The notes under the pieces were generated by a model. The model was not told where the DNA came from. It ran no database searches and worked only from the letters and a program-made list of their open reading frames with translations. 64,000 nucleotides of DNA from Takakia lepidozioides (Eukaryota > Streptophyta > Takakiopsida > Takakiales > Takakiaceae), in the NCBI GenBank assembly GCA_030704615.1, contig CM060732.1, positions 55,531,053 to 55,595,052 of the forward strand. Direction: 5' to 3'. Of this stretch, positions 46,235-57,529 are shown one piece after another. Both the position numbers and the translations under genes were made by a program. Position 1 is the stretch's first letter; each line of letters begins with the position of its first letter.

Positions 46235-47204
46235 AGTTCAAAGACCCCTACCATCCCTAGAGCCCCAATCTCTCCTGGTGGCCAAGGCTGGTTGTATGGG
46301 ACTGTCGGTTATGAATTTTCTAACAGATAGCCAAGTATTACATATAACCAGAATGCAGGCAAATTTTCGTAAATTAACATTTACAAGAGGCACAGTAAAC
46401 CAGGTTATGCCAATGAAATATAACATTTAATCTTTGACTAGGTTGGAAATATGAAAGAATGTCGGTTTGTCGAGAAGTAGAATGTCTAGCTAAAATCACT
46501 ACCTTTTGGATTGCTAAACACTTCACAAGAGTGTTTCACGAAGAGCGGTGCTAAAAATGAGAGTTAGTGGGAAGGACTCTCCGACAATCCTTTTATCCTA
46601 GGTTGTGCCCCACCATCTGCCAGTATATTTGTTTGTAAGTTCTGCAAGGTAGCCCCCTCCTGCATTGCACATTGCCCTGTTCGCATGTACTACATTACTC
46701 ACTTATAGAGACGTGCACCTCAATTGGAGCTGCGTACTGCAAGCGCGGAGAAGAAGTGGGATCTTTCATAGTAATGGTTTTTTGTATTAGGGCCGATGAT
46801 ACCATGAATAATAATGCAAAATACGATGTAAGTTTCAATGTGACGAATGTTGGTGGGATTTTGGTGTGGCAATGGTGTTGACTCACTTTGCATGAATCTA
46901 CGCTGGTACATGCTGATGGTGAGGAGGTTGCGGATCAAGAATTTGCAGTCAGAGGCAGGAAAATGCTCAAGTGAAGATCCAAGTTCAATTAGACAACTAA
47001 TTATTTAGTATGATGCGTGTATCCACGTCGGTGCTCATATACAAATGCAATCGCATACTGTTGCATCCATATGCAGCTACAGCTATGAAATTTCATTACT
47101 CCCTTTTCAGGGTTTAGGGCAATGTGTATGTTTGTGATGAGGATCTTGCACACACACACACATAAAGATAACATGTTTTCCCTGAAAGCACAAAAAGTGT
47201 ATGT
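46235..47204. other. Gene-free region
   Basis: No recognisable gene. A short (AC)n run lies at 47149-47162 just before the SINE. Confidence 0.5.
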
Positions 47205-47365
47205 ACTTGAGCAAGTAGCCCAGTGGTTGGGTGTTTGTGCCTTGCCTGTACATAGCCTGGGTGATCCTGGGTTCAATCCTTCAACATGTGCCTTCAGACC
47301 GTCCATTGGGCCCTCGATGGCTTGTGTGTTGAGCAGTAGGCTCTGTAAATTCACTGGACGTTAAA
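47205..47365 (+). mobile_element. tRNA-derived SINE, second copy type
   Basis: The A box TAGCCCAGTGG (47216-47226) is identical to the one at 25192, and the B box GGTTCAATCC is at 47270-47279. The body ends CACTGGACGTTAAAATA followed by AT-rich DNA. The spacing between boxes is 10 bp longer than in the first SINE. Confidence 0.65.
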
Positions 47366-49388
47366 ATATTTTTATTTATTATTATGTCTGTTTTTTAACT
47401 AGTTAAACTTTGGTTATTGTTGTTTCGTGCAGCTTTCTCAAATATCAACAAAATAAAACTTGAGAGTGTTGGGCCCATGGGCAACTATGTCATGTCCATC
47501 ACTGGCCTCATGGTTTGAACTAAGTGATTATGGTAACAGTCAGCAGCCCCGGGGAGGTCACTCCTTGTAAAACTTTGTGACCATCTGCGAATAAATGGTA
47601 TATAGTTGTAGGGTATTATTATTATTATTATTGGTACCCTTGCAGCATTACATAATTTTGTAATACGGGTCTTTTATAGACATCCTATTTTGAATTATAA
47701 AAAATACTGGATTATTTTATTAACACCCACATTTACTTTAAAGTATTATATAAAACTCAATTTGAAAGGAGAAAATAAAACAGTATCAGCACATGCACAA
47801 CAAAGTACATGAACTTTATTCAAGCGAATATGGCCTACTGTCAGTCATAACAAACTCATTCAATGAGTCTACATCATTACTATCTAACACATACAAGTTG
47901 TTCTCTGGCTAATAAGTTAAAGTGACAGTAGAGATAATGGTATCTGCATCTACCCATTTAGAATCAGTACCCATCATATTTGAACTTAAGATTCCCCGGG
48001 CCTTAGTAAACCAATTTAGTAAGACCATGATAGTTGGCCCGACAGTAGTAGTAGTCTTCTTCTTCCTTACTGGTGACTGGTTTATGAGGTCAACGGGGTC
48101 CCTTGTCCCCCCATTTTTTTCATATATATATATATATATATATATTTAATTGTACCACAAAGGCAAATAAGTACCCATATATTTTTTTTTAATATATTTT
48201 TCATAATACGCCCTTTGTTAAAATTAAATATTTTAGAATTTTTATTTCTTAAGAATTTGTTGGACCCTATGTTTTATTGCACATGGTTTGGAATTCCTGC
48301 CAAGTGACCTCCCCTAGCATTAAACTAGTGGGGGTTGGTAGCACGTGAGCACAAACGGCGTGAGCACAAACCCACAATCATGGGGGTTTTATATTTTTAA
48401 ACCGTGGTCATAGGAGTTATATGTTTTCAAAACATAATAAAACCACAAAACCCTAATACGAAATAGACACCCATAATGTATATCTACAAGCTCCAAGTTC
48501 CACATATGTACACCTTCACATTAGGAAAAAACAAAGTCGCAATATCCAACACCATCCAAAACACACAACTACGAAACAATAGTTGAATAATTTAATATAA
48601 TGAGGCAAACAACGGGTTTTGTTAACGAAATAAATCAAGGCATCGAGTTTTGCATGCGAAAACGGAAAAAATGGATTTCGCCAACGAAATATTGGGTTTC
48701 ACCAACGAAATAGTGGATTTTGCCAGCGAAATAATGGATTTCGTCGGCGAAATTTTCAGGGATCGCTGCATACGTCATTATCCTATGGTTGCGTGGGCGT
48801 AATAAAATATATTAAGGGTGACTAACTAGGGAAATAGGATGACTAACCCATCTTTGTATGGGTTGTGCTCACAGGGAGCACAATTTTCACAGTTTAGTTT
48901 CGCCATAGCATCTTTTGGGAATATGCGTGAAATCTCCGGCATTTTTTCTTCTGCTCATGTGAGCACGCGCAAAGAGGCGTGAGCACGCTCACTACCCAAC
49001 CTCAAACTAGTCAAATTTTACACGCAAGATCTAACATTTGGGCCTGAAGCTGTGAACTATCTAAAAATAAAAATCTCTGTGCACGGTAGTGTAAATGTAT
49101 GCCCCGGACCAGCACCCGGACCACAATTGTGTGGTAGTCTCTGGTCGTACTTACTATACTACAGTTTACGCACGCGCAAAATCTAGGACTTCAGCTGCCT
49201 GAAAAAGAAGGCACTGCTAGGAACAAGAAGCTGAGCTCACTATTTACCACCCTGCTTTGACAGGCCCGAGACTTCGAATGAGAACTGTGATGATCCTGAA
49301 TGTCCACATGTGGGGGTCTATTCGTGTGCATCCCTGGGCGATCTCTTAGTCAAGGGATAGCCAGCAAATGAATTGTATGAGAATGATC
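47366..49388. other. AT-rich gene-free region with simple repeats
   Basis: Holds an (ATT)n run near 47615-47631, an (AT)n run at 48122-48147, and the minisatellite described separately. GTGAGCAC words cluster at both ends of 48340-49000 (GCACGTGAGCACAAACGGCGTGAGCAC and GTGAGCACGCGCAAAGAGGCGTGAGCAC type), which may delimit a small unrecognised mobile element. Confidence 0.5.
48662..48755. repeat. 22-bp minisatellite of near-palindromic TTTCGCCAACGAAATA units
   Basis: Four consecutive units (GGATTTCGCCAACGAAATAT, GGGTTTCACCAACGAAATAG, GGATTTTGCCAGCGAAATAA, GGATTTCGTCGGCGAAAT) follow one another at about 22 bp. A looser unit occurs at 48614-48633. Each core TTTCG-N4-CGAAA is a small palindrome. 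Confidence 0.82.
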
Positions 49389-51242
49389 TTACTGTACCCT
49401 GGCCAGATTTGGTGTCAGCAATTGAAGCCCAGCCGGTGCATCCATGGCGAGGCAATCTTTTATGTAGGGCACTACTTCACTTATGACCTTCCCATTCAGG
49501 CTACTTTCATATGGGCATGAGTAAATTCTTTCGACAGGATTCTGGTAACATGGATCTATTGTCTGGCCTTGGGTGCATGGAGGGAGTGTGTTGTCATTCC
49601 TGAATTCTATGAACCACGGGGTCAGGCCTCCATAGCCCTGCGCTAGTCCCCCAAAAGTTGATAGTGGGGTCACAAAAAGATGATCTGAGAAACTGAGGAT
49701 CATCACTTCTGTTAATGCCTGTGTATCTTCCTCCACGCCAGACCCTTGAATTTTGCCGTGAGTGAGCTGGACAACACCAATAGTCTCACCTGACACTGGT
49801 GGATTTCGAACGTAAACTTGAGTGAGATGTTCCTGTAGGCCTTGGAAAAGAGAGGTGACGAATACTGAGGTAGCAAAAGGTCTGTTTGCAATCAGCTCCG
49901 TGCTAGGGGAGGAGACTTCTGACTGTAATCCATTGTCGTGTGAAACTTTGATGGCTTTCCCAGGATCTGGAAGAACACCGTTCACGACACCACATTCCAC
50001 TACCCTCCTGTTTACTGTATCGTGCATCTCTATGAACTGAGGCTCCTTATCGCGATATCGCATTTGAATCCCGACACGGCGGTCAGCAGCCTCCAGATAC
50101 ATACGATCCGTCTGTAGGACTCGTCTCCACACTGGGTCTGACGGTAGCATTACGGAACGCAGCATGTGTGTAAGCACCATCCTCTCGGGGAACATATCTT
50201 CCAGCACTGGCCGAAATGAAGGGATGGCGAAAAGTTTGGGAAGAAAATAGAGGCAGCTGGTGAAATACATCCACTGGACTTCGGAGTAATAGGCCTGCTC
50301 CGTGTCACAGAAAAACCTCTTATCTGGCTGGCACCAATGGGCCACGCGCACACCATAGATCGTACTTTTTTGGACAGATTGTCTAGTTGTGGCGTTGTCA
50401 ATCTGTTCCTCGAACAGGTCAACTGAGCTCCATAGCCATTCGCGTTGTTCAATGGGAGTGAAAAGTCTGTCGGGATCCACTCTCCAAGAGGACCCTTCAA
50501 ATGGCTCACACATGATATCGGGGATGTCCGTAGCGACAGGGAGAAGGAAAACTCTCTGGGTCAGGATCGCATAAAGTAAAGCTGACACCATAGACAAAAC
50601 CTTGTTCCCTAACCCTGCCCATTCAGGATGGCCTGCCACCACAAATTTGCAGCCACTGCTGTTATCCTTTCTCATGAAATAGCTAGTGAAATCACCACCT
50701 ACCCTTTTAAAGCACGCACGATGAAGCTTCTCGTACTCTAGAAGAACTGACTCCCACTTGGAGTTGGGTCCCACATGACTACTGAACCTTCGACGGCTGT
50801 AGAAGGGCTGCAGCTCTGTACGACTCCTGCAAGGATTCCTGCTCCGCCATTCCTTTTTTTCAGCATTCGTGAACTTCACCTGGCCTAAATTGCTGGAAGC
50901 TTCTTTTGTGGCTTTCTTCAATGCGCTAATCAGAGCGGGTACATCTAAGATAGATTCTCTCACTAGTAGTTGTTCAGGCTGTACATCATGTGGTTTCGAG
51001 GAACCTGGCCCATGGGGGAAAGGGTTGGGCCGCACATACACGAGAGCATACAGGAGGCTCGCTAATCCCAGGGTGGTGACAAATACGAATGCCGGTCTGC
51101 AGCATGAGGTCCGTTTCGAGAATTTCGCAGTCTGCAGGAACGGTATGTACTTCTTAAATGCCATGAGTCTCTCGCGCAGTTGACCCTGCAAGCCATTCAC
51201 ACACTGAAGTTGATCAATGTACATTATCACATGTGTTACCAT
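49389..51242 (-). CDS. Xyloglucan-type fucosyltransferase, GT37 family
   Basis: A single-exon frame of 617 residues. GT37 enzymes transfer fucose from GDP-fucose to cell-wall glycans in the Golgi. Residues about 50-70 (AFVFVTTLGLASLLYALVYV) are the signal anchor of a type II membrane protein. The catalytic region starts FVVAGHPEWAGLGNKVLSMVSALLYAILT (about 205) and contains ATDIPDIMCEPFEGS, RVGIQMRYRDKEP (about 390; donor-binding motif), MILSFSDHLFVTPLSTFGGLAQGYGGL (about 530) and the Cys-rich tail YSCPYE. The longest frame starts at 51242; MAFKKYIPF at 51164 is an equally good start and gives a shorter cytosolic tail. The acceptor substrate cannot be read from sequence. Confidence 0.92.
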   Translation of the reverse strand: MVTHVIMYIDQLQCVNGLQGQLRERLMAFKKYIPFLQTAKFSKRTSCCRPAFVFVTTLGLASLLYALVYVRPNPFPHGPGSSKPHDVQPEQLLVRESILDVPALISALKKATKEASSNLGQVKFTNAEKKEWRSRNPCRSRTELQPFYSRRRFSSHVGPNSKWESVLLEYEKLHRACFKRVGGDFTSYFMRKDNSSGCKFVVAGHPEWAGLGNKVLSMVSALLYAILTQRVFLLPVATDIPDIMCEPFEGSSWRVDPDRLFTPIEQREWLWSSVDLFEEQIDNATTRQSVQKSTIYGVRVAHWCQPDKRFFCDTEQAYYSEVQWMYFTSCLYFLPKLFAIPSFRPVLEDMFPERMVLTHMLRSVMLPSDPVWRRVLQTDRMYLEAADRRVGIQMRYRDKEPQFIEMHDTVNRRVVECGVVNGVLPDPGKAIKVSHDNGLQSEVSSPSTELIANRPFATSVFVTSLFQGLQEHLTQVYVRNPPVSGETIGVVQLTHGKIQGSGVEEDTQALTEVMILSFSDHLFVTPLSTFGGLAQGYGGLTPWFIEFRNDNTLPPCTQGQTIDPCYQNPVERIYSCPYESSLNGKVISEVVPYIKDCLAMDAPAGLQLLTPNLARVQ

Positions 51243-54200
51243 CTAATATCATATATGTTCCTGAATCCTGTCTGACGCCAGACACCACAACTGTGATGAC
51301 CTCCTTCGAATTGAAAGGTAAAGGGACTTCTGAGTTCACACTTGAGGTCTGTGACATGATGGGCAAGTTTAACAGACATGGTGACATGCCCTGGACCCAA
51401 ATATTGAGGGCTCCAGCAATTGATAATCTATAATCTAACATGTTTAGGTCACGAGTGCATCAGACTACAGAGTGATCTGGATTGGATGTGGGAATTTCAC
51501 AAGACAGAAGATGGAAAGAATACCTTAAGCCGGATGGTCAACCTAAAGTTCAATGCATGAGTCCTCCTACTATCAACCGACAATACTGCAAGTGCTTCTG
51601 TACAATCTAACAACAGATGTTCAATTGAATTCTGAGTCTGTGTGTGCTCTGGGTGTCCTGTACTGGACAATCACGTAAAACAGAGCAGTCTAGATCTAGA
51701 AGGAAGACCAGCCTTCCTTCTAGACTGAGCTCTACTTAAATTAATTGAAATCTCGAAATACACTTCAATGAACACTTGCGGTCGCTCTCACAGAATTCTT
51801 GGTCAGAGTGAGCTCACCTATTCCTTTTGCAAACATGAACAACACCAGCACGACAAACTTCCAAAAGTTCGTAGGAAGCGTAGTGGCTGTATCTGGGGCC
51901 GGGACTCTGGACAACCATGGTCAGCGAGACCTACCAACAACTCGCACAATATGTAATCAATTGATAAGACTGCCAGAAGGCAAGCTGTGATGTAAACATC
52001 TGTGGCAGCTAGGTTTCCTTTTGGATAGATTTGTATGTACGTACATGTATAATCAGAGACTCTATGCAATTTGAACATAAAACTTGGACCAGAAACAAAA
52101 ATTCTAGAGAAGTAGATCTCGAGCAGTCAAAATTACTGACCAATTAAGTGAAGTCTTGAGCAATTATCTGTGCGATTCTTCAAACTATCATCGCTCAGCA
52201 CTATCCTAGAGGTGCATCGAGCTAATAATCTGAGGGAGTCGGATAGAACGCTACCCTGCTTGTCCCTGAAAACGACTAAATTATAAGCCTGGGCAACTAG
52301 GAGGCCTCAGCTAGTTCCGAGAAATGATTCTGACTAAAGAAGCCCAACGGGTTGGCGAGCCTTTATACCTTGTGAAACTTCCTGAATCTGTTGAATGTTC
52401 CTTCGCATGACTTGCACATAACGACATACCGGAAGTAACGATTGCTCGGAACCTTCAATTGCTCTGATTAGTTCCGGGCATGGGATCACCGGAGCTGAAA
52501 CGACACAAGGAAGCCTCGGAGTCTAAACAACCTTGAGATGCAGGCTGCAGAACTTACAGCTATCTAGGGAAATTTATTCAAAGTCCTCGATATCTCAAAA
52601 TCGTGGTCCTCTATTCAAATTTCAGACGGATAGAGCCGGAAGGTCTGAGATTTACACGGTCTACGAGAAGGTTGCGGGAAATGAAGGGGGAGGGAGCAGA
52701 CTGGTGAGCAGCAGGCCGAGGACATGATGGAGAGCTAGGGATATTGATCATTTGGAACGACGGGCAACACGTGGGCACACGACTCCTGGTGGACCTCATC
52801 ATCAGGGTAATTCCCGAAAGTGAGACTGAGGAGTGATTCCCTGGCATCCTTTGAACTTGCGGGTCAGTCAAAGCGTGCTTAGCGCTGCCTCATCCCTTGC
52901 TTAGTCACCCATCTTTCTCCAACTCTCTCAACACTAGATCAGACGAGAGAGAGAGTCTGTGTGTGAGTGTGTTGCAGCAGCTCACATGCAGACACCAACA
53001 ACAGTTCAATGATTGTGCAGAGCTCGGAAGCTCTGCCAACCATCGACCAATAATACTTGCAAAGCCACAGGCACCCATTATTGTCCCGTCCCCCGGGACA
53101 TGTCCCATTTTCAACTTTTTGTTTTTCTTAACTTTTTTTGTCTCAACGCATTATTTTTATAAAATGCCTACATATCGTCGTCGGGCTGGTCACTGCTGTC
53201 AATTCTCTTTTTCTTTTCCTTTTTTTAAAAAATATTTTCAATTATCGGATCGAATTTATTAATTTCCTTGGTATTTATAACATCATTAAATAAATTGCCT
53301 CACGGCGTAACCAGGGGTTTTAATTTTTTTACCCGCAATAAACTCAATAAAATTAATTCAGGGCTCTGTCCCCTGCTCACTCAAAAAAATAATATATATA
53401 TATATATATAACATCTTAAGATTGTTCTAGAGTAATTAGTGTGACAGCAATTACTAATCATGTGTACTTAAGCATGTGCATGGATGGATGGATAATGTCA
53501 TCCAGGATATATTTATAGGTTTTTAAGACTATTCTCTCAGTATATTCTATTTGATGCGACCGGCGGATATTACCAGAAGTTCCGATTCCAAACGGAACCG
53601 AAGATCCAGTGTATTGTCTCTACGTGCAAATACAGCCGTCGAATATATTAGCTGTTATCTATTTACTTATTTTTGAATAAATCTTGGTAGTGCCGGCGGT
53701 GAGGCCTATGGGACAGTTTATTGTTATCCTGCAAGTACCTGGGAACCAAATTGGGAACAACTATGCTCCGAGAACGCGACAGTGGGGGCCATGCGATCGG
53801 ATGGAAGTGAATCTGAAGGATGAAAGTACATTCGTCGGTGATGAGCAGGAAAGCGCGGGAAAAATCATTCAAACATTCATCCAGGGACGGGGGATCGCCC
53901 GTCAGCAAGAGGAAACCGGCAGGTTCCGAAAGGACGACTGGATATAGGCGGTAAGTTCTCCCGCCATTCCCAAGTTTGGGCGGGATCGCAGACCTACTCT
54001 GCAGCGAAGTGTGGTCGTGTTGAGAGCTGCTTCTGTCTCTCGCAGATTTCCATTCCATAGTTCGTTCTTTCGGAAGCAGCAGATCTCAATGAGGCGTTGA
54101 GTCGTGGAGAATCCCTTCAGCGGTAGTTGTTTTTGATGGACAGCAGGTGTGCGCTTGTGAGTGCAACATTGTTGTTTTTCGCTGGTTACTCTGCTCATGT

Positions 54201-54668
54201 CTCTGTCAGCGTCTGAAGAGAGTCTGGGGTGCAGCCGGTGTGCACTCTTCTGAGGCAAAAGTGTCTTAATTATTTCGGGGGGTATTGTGATGTGTGCCCA
54301 CATGTATGGGAAAATGTTGCATCTTCGTTCTTCACTTGTAGCTTTTGAATAGACTCTCAGGTCGATTTCAGGCTTGAGGCACCTGTGCGAGAAACGGTGC
54401 TGTCACAGTTCCTGCCTCATAAATTAGCGTGATACAGGGAAAGTTGTATAGATCTTCTTTCTACTATCCTATGGGGCCCATCAATACCCTGCTAGCAAAA
54501 TCTTTTTAGCAGTGAGGTCGGAGCTGAAATGTCCTACTCCTTCTTGAGTGTAGGGAAAAGCTGGAATAGTGTAGAGTTTTGATGAGCAAGTGTTGCAAGG
54601 CGATCAAGCCGTCGAATAAGGACTGAAAGAGTACAGGGGCTCAAGGCATTGGACGACGCACGGGTGAC
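51243..54668. other. Intergenic region
   Basis: I see no supported gene. An (AT)n run is at 53395-53411. Open frames at 53684-53947 and on the opposite strand lack any recognisable motif; they probably fall in the promoter or leader of the next gene. Confidence 0.5.
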
Positions 54669-55538
54669 ATGGCGCCATCATTGAAGCCTGCCCGCTTCTA
54701 TGGCAGATTGCTGCCTCGACCACGCATCTATGTAGATGTCAAGTTCAACCAGGAGAGGGTGGACCCCCCTTCCTCCGTCAATGGTGCTCTGCTGGAATGG
54801 GCAGGCGAGGCCCACTGGACTATGGGGGGCCTTTCCCATAAAAGGAAGCGTATGCAAGGCAAGATAGAAGGCCGCTTGAGCAAGCTCCGTGATATGAAAG
54901 AGGATGACGACAGTGATAGCAGTGATAAAGAGCCAGCACTTGAGAAAACTGTACTTTCAGGGAAGAAAGGGCAGAAGCTTTCAATAAAATCGAAAGAGAA
55001 CACCACCCAATCAAGCAAGGTTGTCGAAGGGACATCAGAGAGGGGCAAAGGACTGAGCTTATCCAAGGATGATGCTGTTGCACTGATTGTTAGTCCTCCG
55101 CGTATTCTGCGTTCCCCCAAGGTAAAAGCTTCTCCTAGCGTTTCAGCAAAGAGATCACCATCAGCAGGGCGATCACCTTCACGAAAAGCAACGAAGTCTC
55201 CCTCGGTAGTCCGCAGAAGTACAAGAAGGCTTGGGGCCGGTAGTGGGGCTGCAGAGAAAACCGACAAGGATATCACAACCCCGGGATCGGATGATGATGA
55301 CAGTGATGATGATCTGGACAACTTTATGGAGAGACTGGAGGCTTCAAAGAATAACCCCAACCATACAATGAGGCGTAGTGCGCGCTTGCATAAACTCCTC
55401 AGTACAACAGGGCATACATCGCAAAAGAGCTCACCAGCAAGGAAAGCAGAATTTAAAAGCCCTCTGTCACGGGAACATGCGCCCCTGTCGGATTCTGACT
55501 CTGGCTCTGAGGCAGAGTCAGAGTCAGAAGAGATGTAG
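54669..55538 (+). CDS. Conserved plant protein of unknown function, nuclear-like
   Basis: An intronless frame of 289 residues. The N-terminal block (KPARFYGRLLPRPRIYVDVK, RVDPPSSVNGALLEWAGEAHW, MGGLSHKRKRMQGKIEGRL, residues 5-75) resembles an uncharacterised plant protein family that I remember but cannot name. The rest is low complexity: Ser/Lys-rich SPSAGRSPSRKATKSPS with repeated SP sites, an Asp/Ser run (DDDDSDDDL, about 216) and an acidic tail SDSDSGSEAESESEE. The basic SP-rich middle suggests nuclear or chromatin association and CDK-type phosphorylation; this is inference. The start at 54669 is the first Met of the conserved block. Confidence 0.78.
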   Translation: MAPSLKPARFYGRLLPRPRIYVDVKFNQERVDPPSSVNGALLEWAGEAHWTMGGLSHKRKRMQGKIEGRLSKLRDMKEDDDSDSSDKEPALEKTVLSGKKGQKLSIKSKENTTQSSKVVEGTSERGKGLSLSKDDAVALIVSPPRILRSPKVKASPSVSAKRSPSAGRSPSRKATKSPSVVRRSTRRLGAGSGAAEKTDKDITTPGSDDDDSDDDLDNFMERLEASKNNPNHTMRRSARLHKLLSTTGHTSQKSSPARKAEFKSPLSREHAPLSDSDSGSEAESESEEM

Positions 55539-56900
55539 TCGCGTGCCCAGTGGAGGAAGTCTAGACAGAGATGCAGTTACCCCGTTCGGCTATTTGGTCT
55601 GTAACATTTGGCCATGAACACTTGGTTGGACCAGGAAGGAGTCAGGGGAAAGGTGTGGTACGAGCAGAAAGAAATTTGTAGCCCCACTACAAACACCTGA
55701 AGCAGTTAATATAGAACAGAGTCAAGAGTTCCCTTTCTAGGAGCTGAAGGCCTCTTGCTTTCACAGGCCTCACCCCTTTGTATCAGGTCAAACAGTCTCA
55801 CAATTTCACTTGCCTTGGCCAAAGTACCGAATGTACAATGTCATGATTCTGTTCTTCTTGATTGAGGACTTTTAAGTCTCTCAAGTTTCTGACCCCACGG
55901 TTTGCCTGCATGCTTCTGTCTTCTTAAGTATGGTTGAACTGCATGCCTCCTTCTCATCCACCTTGGCAATCTATGCTCTGTCCCCGCTTGCCATCGATGC
56001 TTGCGACTTTGGTACCCCTCGGCATCCGCTGGCTCCATATCAGGGCCAAGCTCTCGATTCACATAATCAGCCCATCGCCATTCTGTGACTGCTGCTGCTG
56101 TCCTCTTGGCCGGATGATTCCAGGCTCTCCAGCCATCGCGGACCATTAGCAATATCTGACGCGCTTGAGTGGAAACATCAGACAGTGCAGCTCGCAAATG
56201 CAGAGGCAGCACTCTTTGTAGGTTTCTGGGTCGGATCTGAAGCGTTTCTGTGACTGTCCTTAATAGGATCTTCACCTTGTCCATTTTAAAATTTACCTGC
56301 TCTGTCTTTTAGACAATCCGTGGAGGCTTCTCATGAGCTCGCAGAAGGCTGTGAAGATATGAAATCCAGGGTGTTGGGGGCCAGATATTTCTTTGATTCA
56401 TTGAAGGACTAAGAGGCGCCACCATGTGTGATATAAACTACAAACATGGAATTTGCTTCCTTTTGGCCAGACGCCAGTCAGCCTCAACTCTCCCAGTGCA
56501 TCTGCCACAAAGGTCAGGAAGTTGTGGTGGACACACGTGATGCACAACTATGTTACATAGGACCTGCAACTGCCATGGCCTTGCACATGATTGATACTCG
56601 TGATTACTTCATGAATGAGTTCACATCAACCAAACTAAAACCTATACAGTGGAGCTGGAAACACAACTGCGGTTACCCTTCAAAAAGCTCTTCAGAAGAT
56701 GAATTCAGAAAGGTAGCTTAGCACACACATCTCTGACAAAACCAGAAAAACGTCTGTAAAGGTATACCCAAGTGGAATTTTCACTCTTCCGGTGTTCGCC
56801 TTTCAAAATCTTGGACACTCCCACCTGTACCACTGCCCTTGCTTTGCTGAGGGTTAGTGTGGCCAATGTGGAAATTCCGTGCTTCCTTTCTGTCTTTCAT
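55539..56900. other. Region without an assigned gene
   Basis: A minus-strand frame at 56284-55841 (147 residues, with LLRTVTETLQIRPRNLQRVL and WADYVNRELGPDMEP) looks coding-like by composition but matches nothing I recognise. It could be a terminal exon of a minus-strand gene. A plus frame at 56446-56721 is equally unassigned. Confidence 0.4.
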
Positions 56901-56914
56901 TCTTGGTGCTCCGC

Positions 56915-57385
56915 GATGATAGAATCTTGAGACCAAATTACCTTTCAGCATCCGTATCTCCTTCCCTCCTGAGGGCATTGGGGCGGTTCAGGGTGGGTTC
57001 CCACAACCTACGGATAGAGACTGGCAGATGGGAAAACCTGCAACGGGAGGACCGCCTATGTCCAGCTTGCATAGGGCGCAGCCAGGAAATTGAAACTGAA
57101 GAACACTTCTTCTTCTACTGCCCTCTATACTACGAGATCCGTGGGAGATTCCACTGTTTATTCAGTGGAACCAGAACTCTCACTGATGTCTTCCACTATG
57201 AGGATCAAAAATGTTTGGCAGCCTACCAGCACGAGGCCTTCACCCTTAGACAATCGCTAGAACATTAATTGTTATTATTGGTTTCTGGATTTGTTCCTCT
57301 CTCCTGTTTTCTTCCATTTTGTCCCATAAGCTCTATGAGCTTTCCGTGGACGTTATAAAGCACCATTTCATTTTATTTCTTACTT
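56915..57385 (+). mobile_element. LINE-B 3' end fragment
   Basis: Encodes FRVGSHNLRIETGRWENLQR, RLCPACIGRSQEIETEEHFF and YCPLYYEIRGRFHCLFSGT, then LRQSLEH-stop, followed by CCCATAAGCTCTATGAGC and TTATAAAGCACCATTTCATT. It is nearly identical to the reverse complement of 21345-21775. Confidence 0.82.
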
Positions 57386-57529
57386 CTAACCCCCCTCAAC
57401 CCAATTTGCCAAACTGATCCCCTCTGGCTACATGTGTTCAAATACTGCAGCTCTAACCTGTACAAGCTCCAGTCTTGGAAGCACAGGTGCTCCCTCGGCT
57501 ATGTGCCACTATTGCAACAAAGTTGGCCT

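Noticed and set aside
53663-54058. 131-residue minus-strand ORF upstream of 54669
   Set aside because: It overlaps open frames on the other strand, with no motif; it is more likely promoter or leader sequence.
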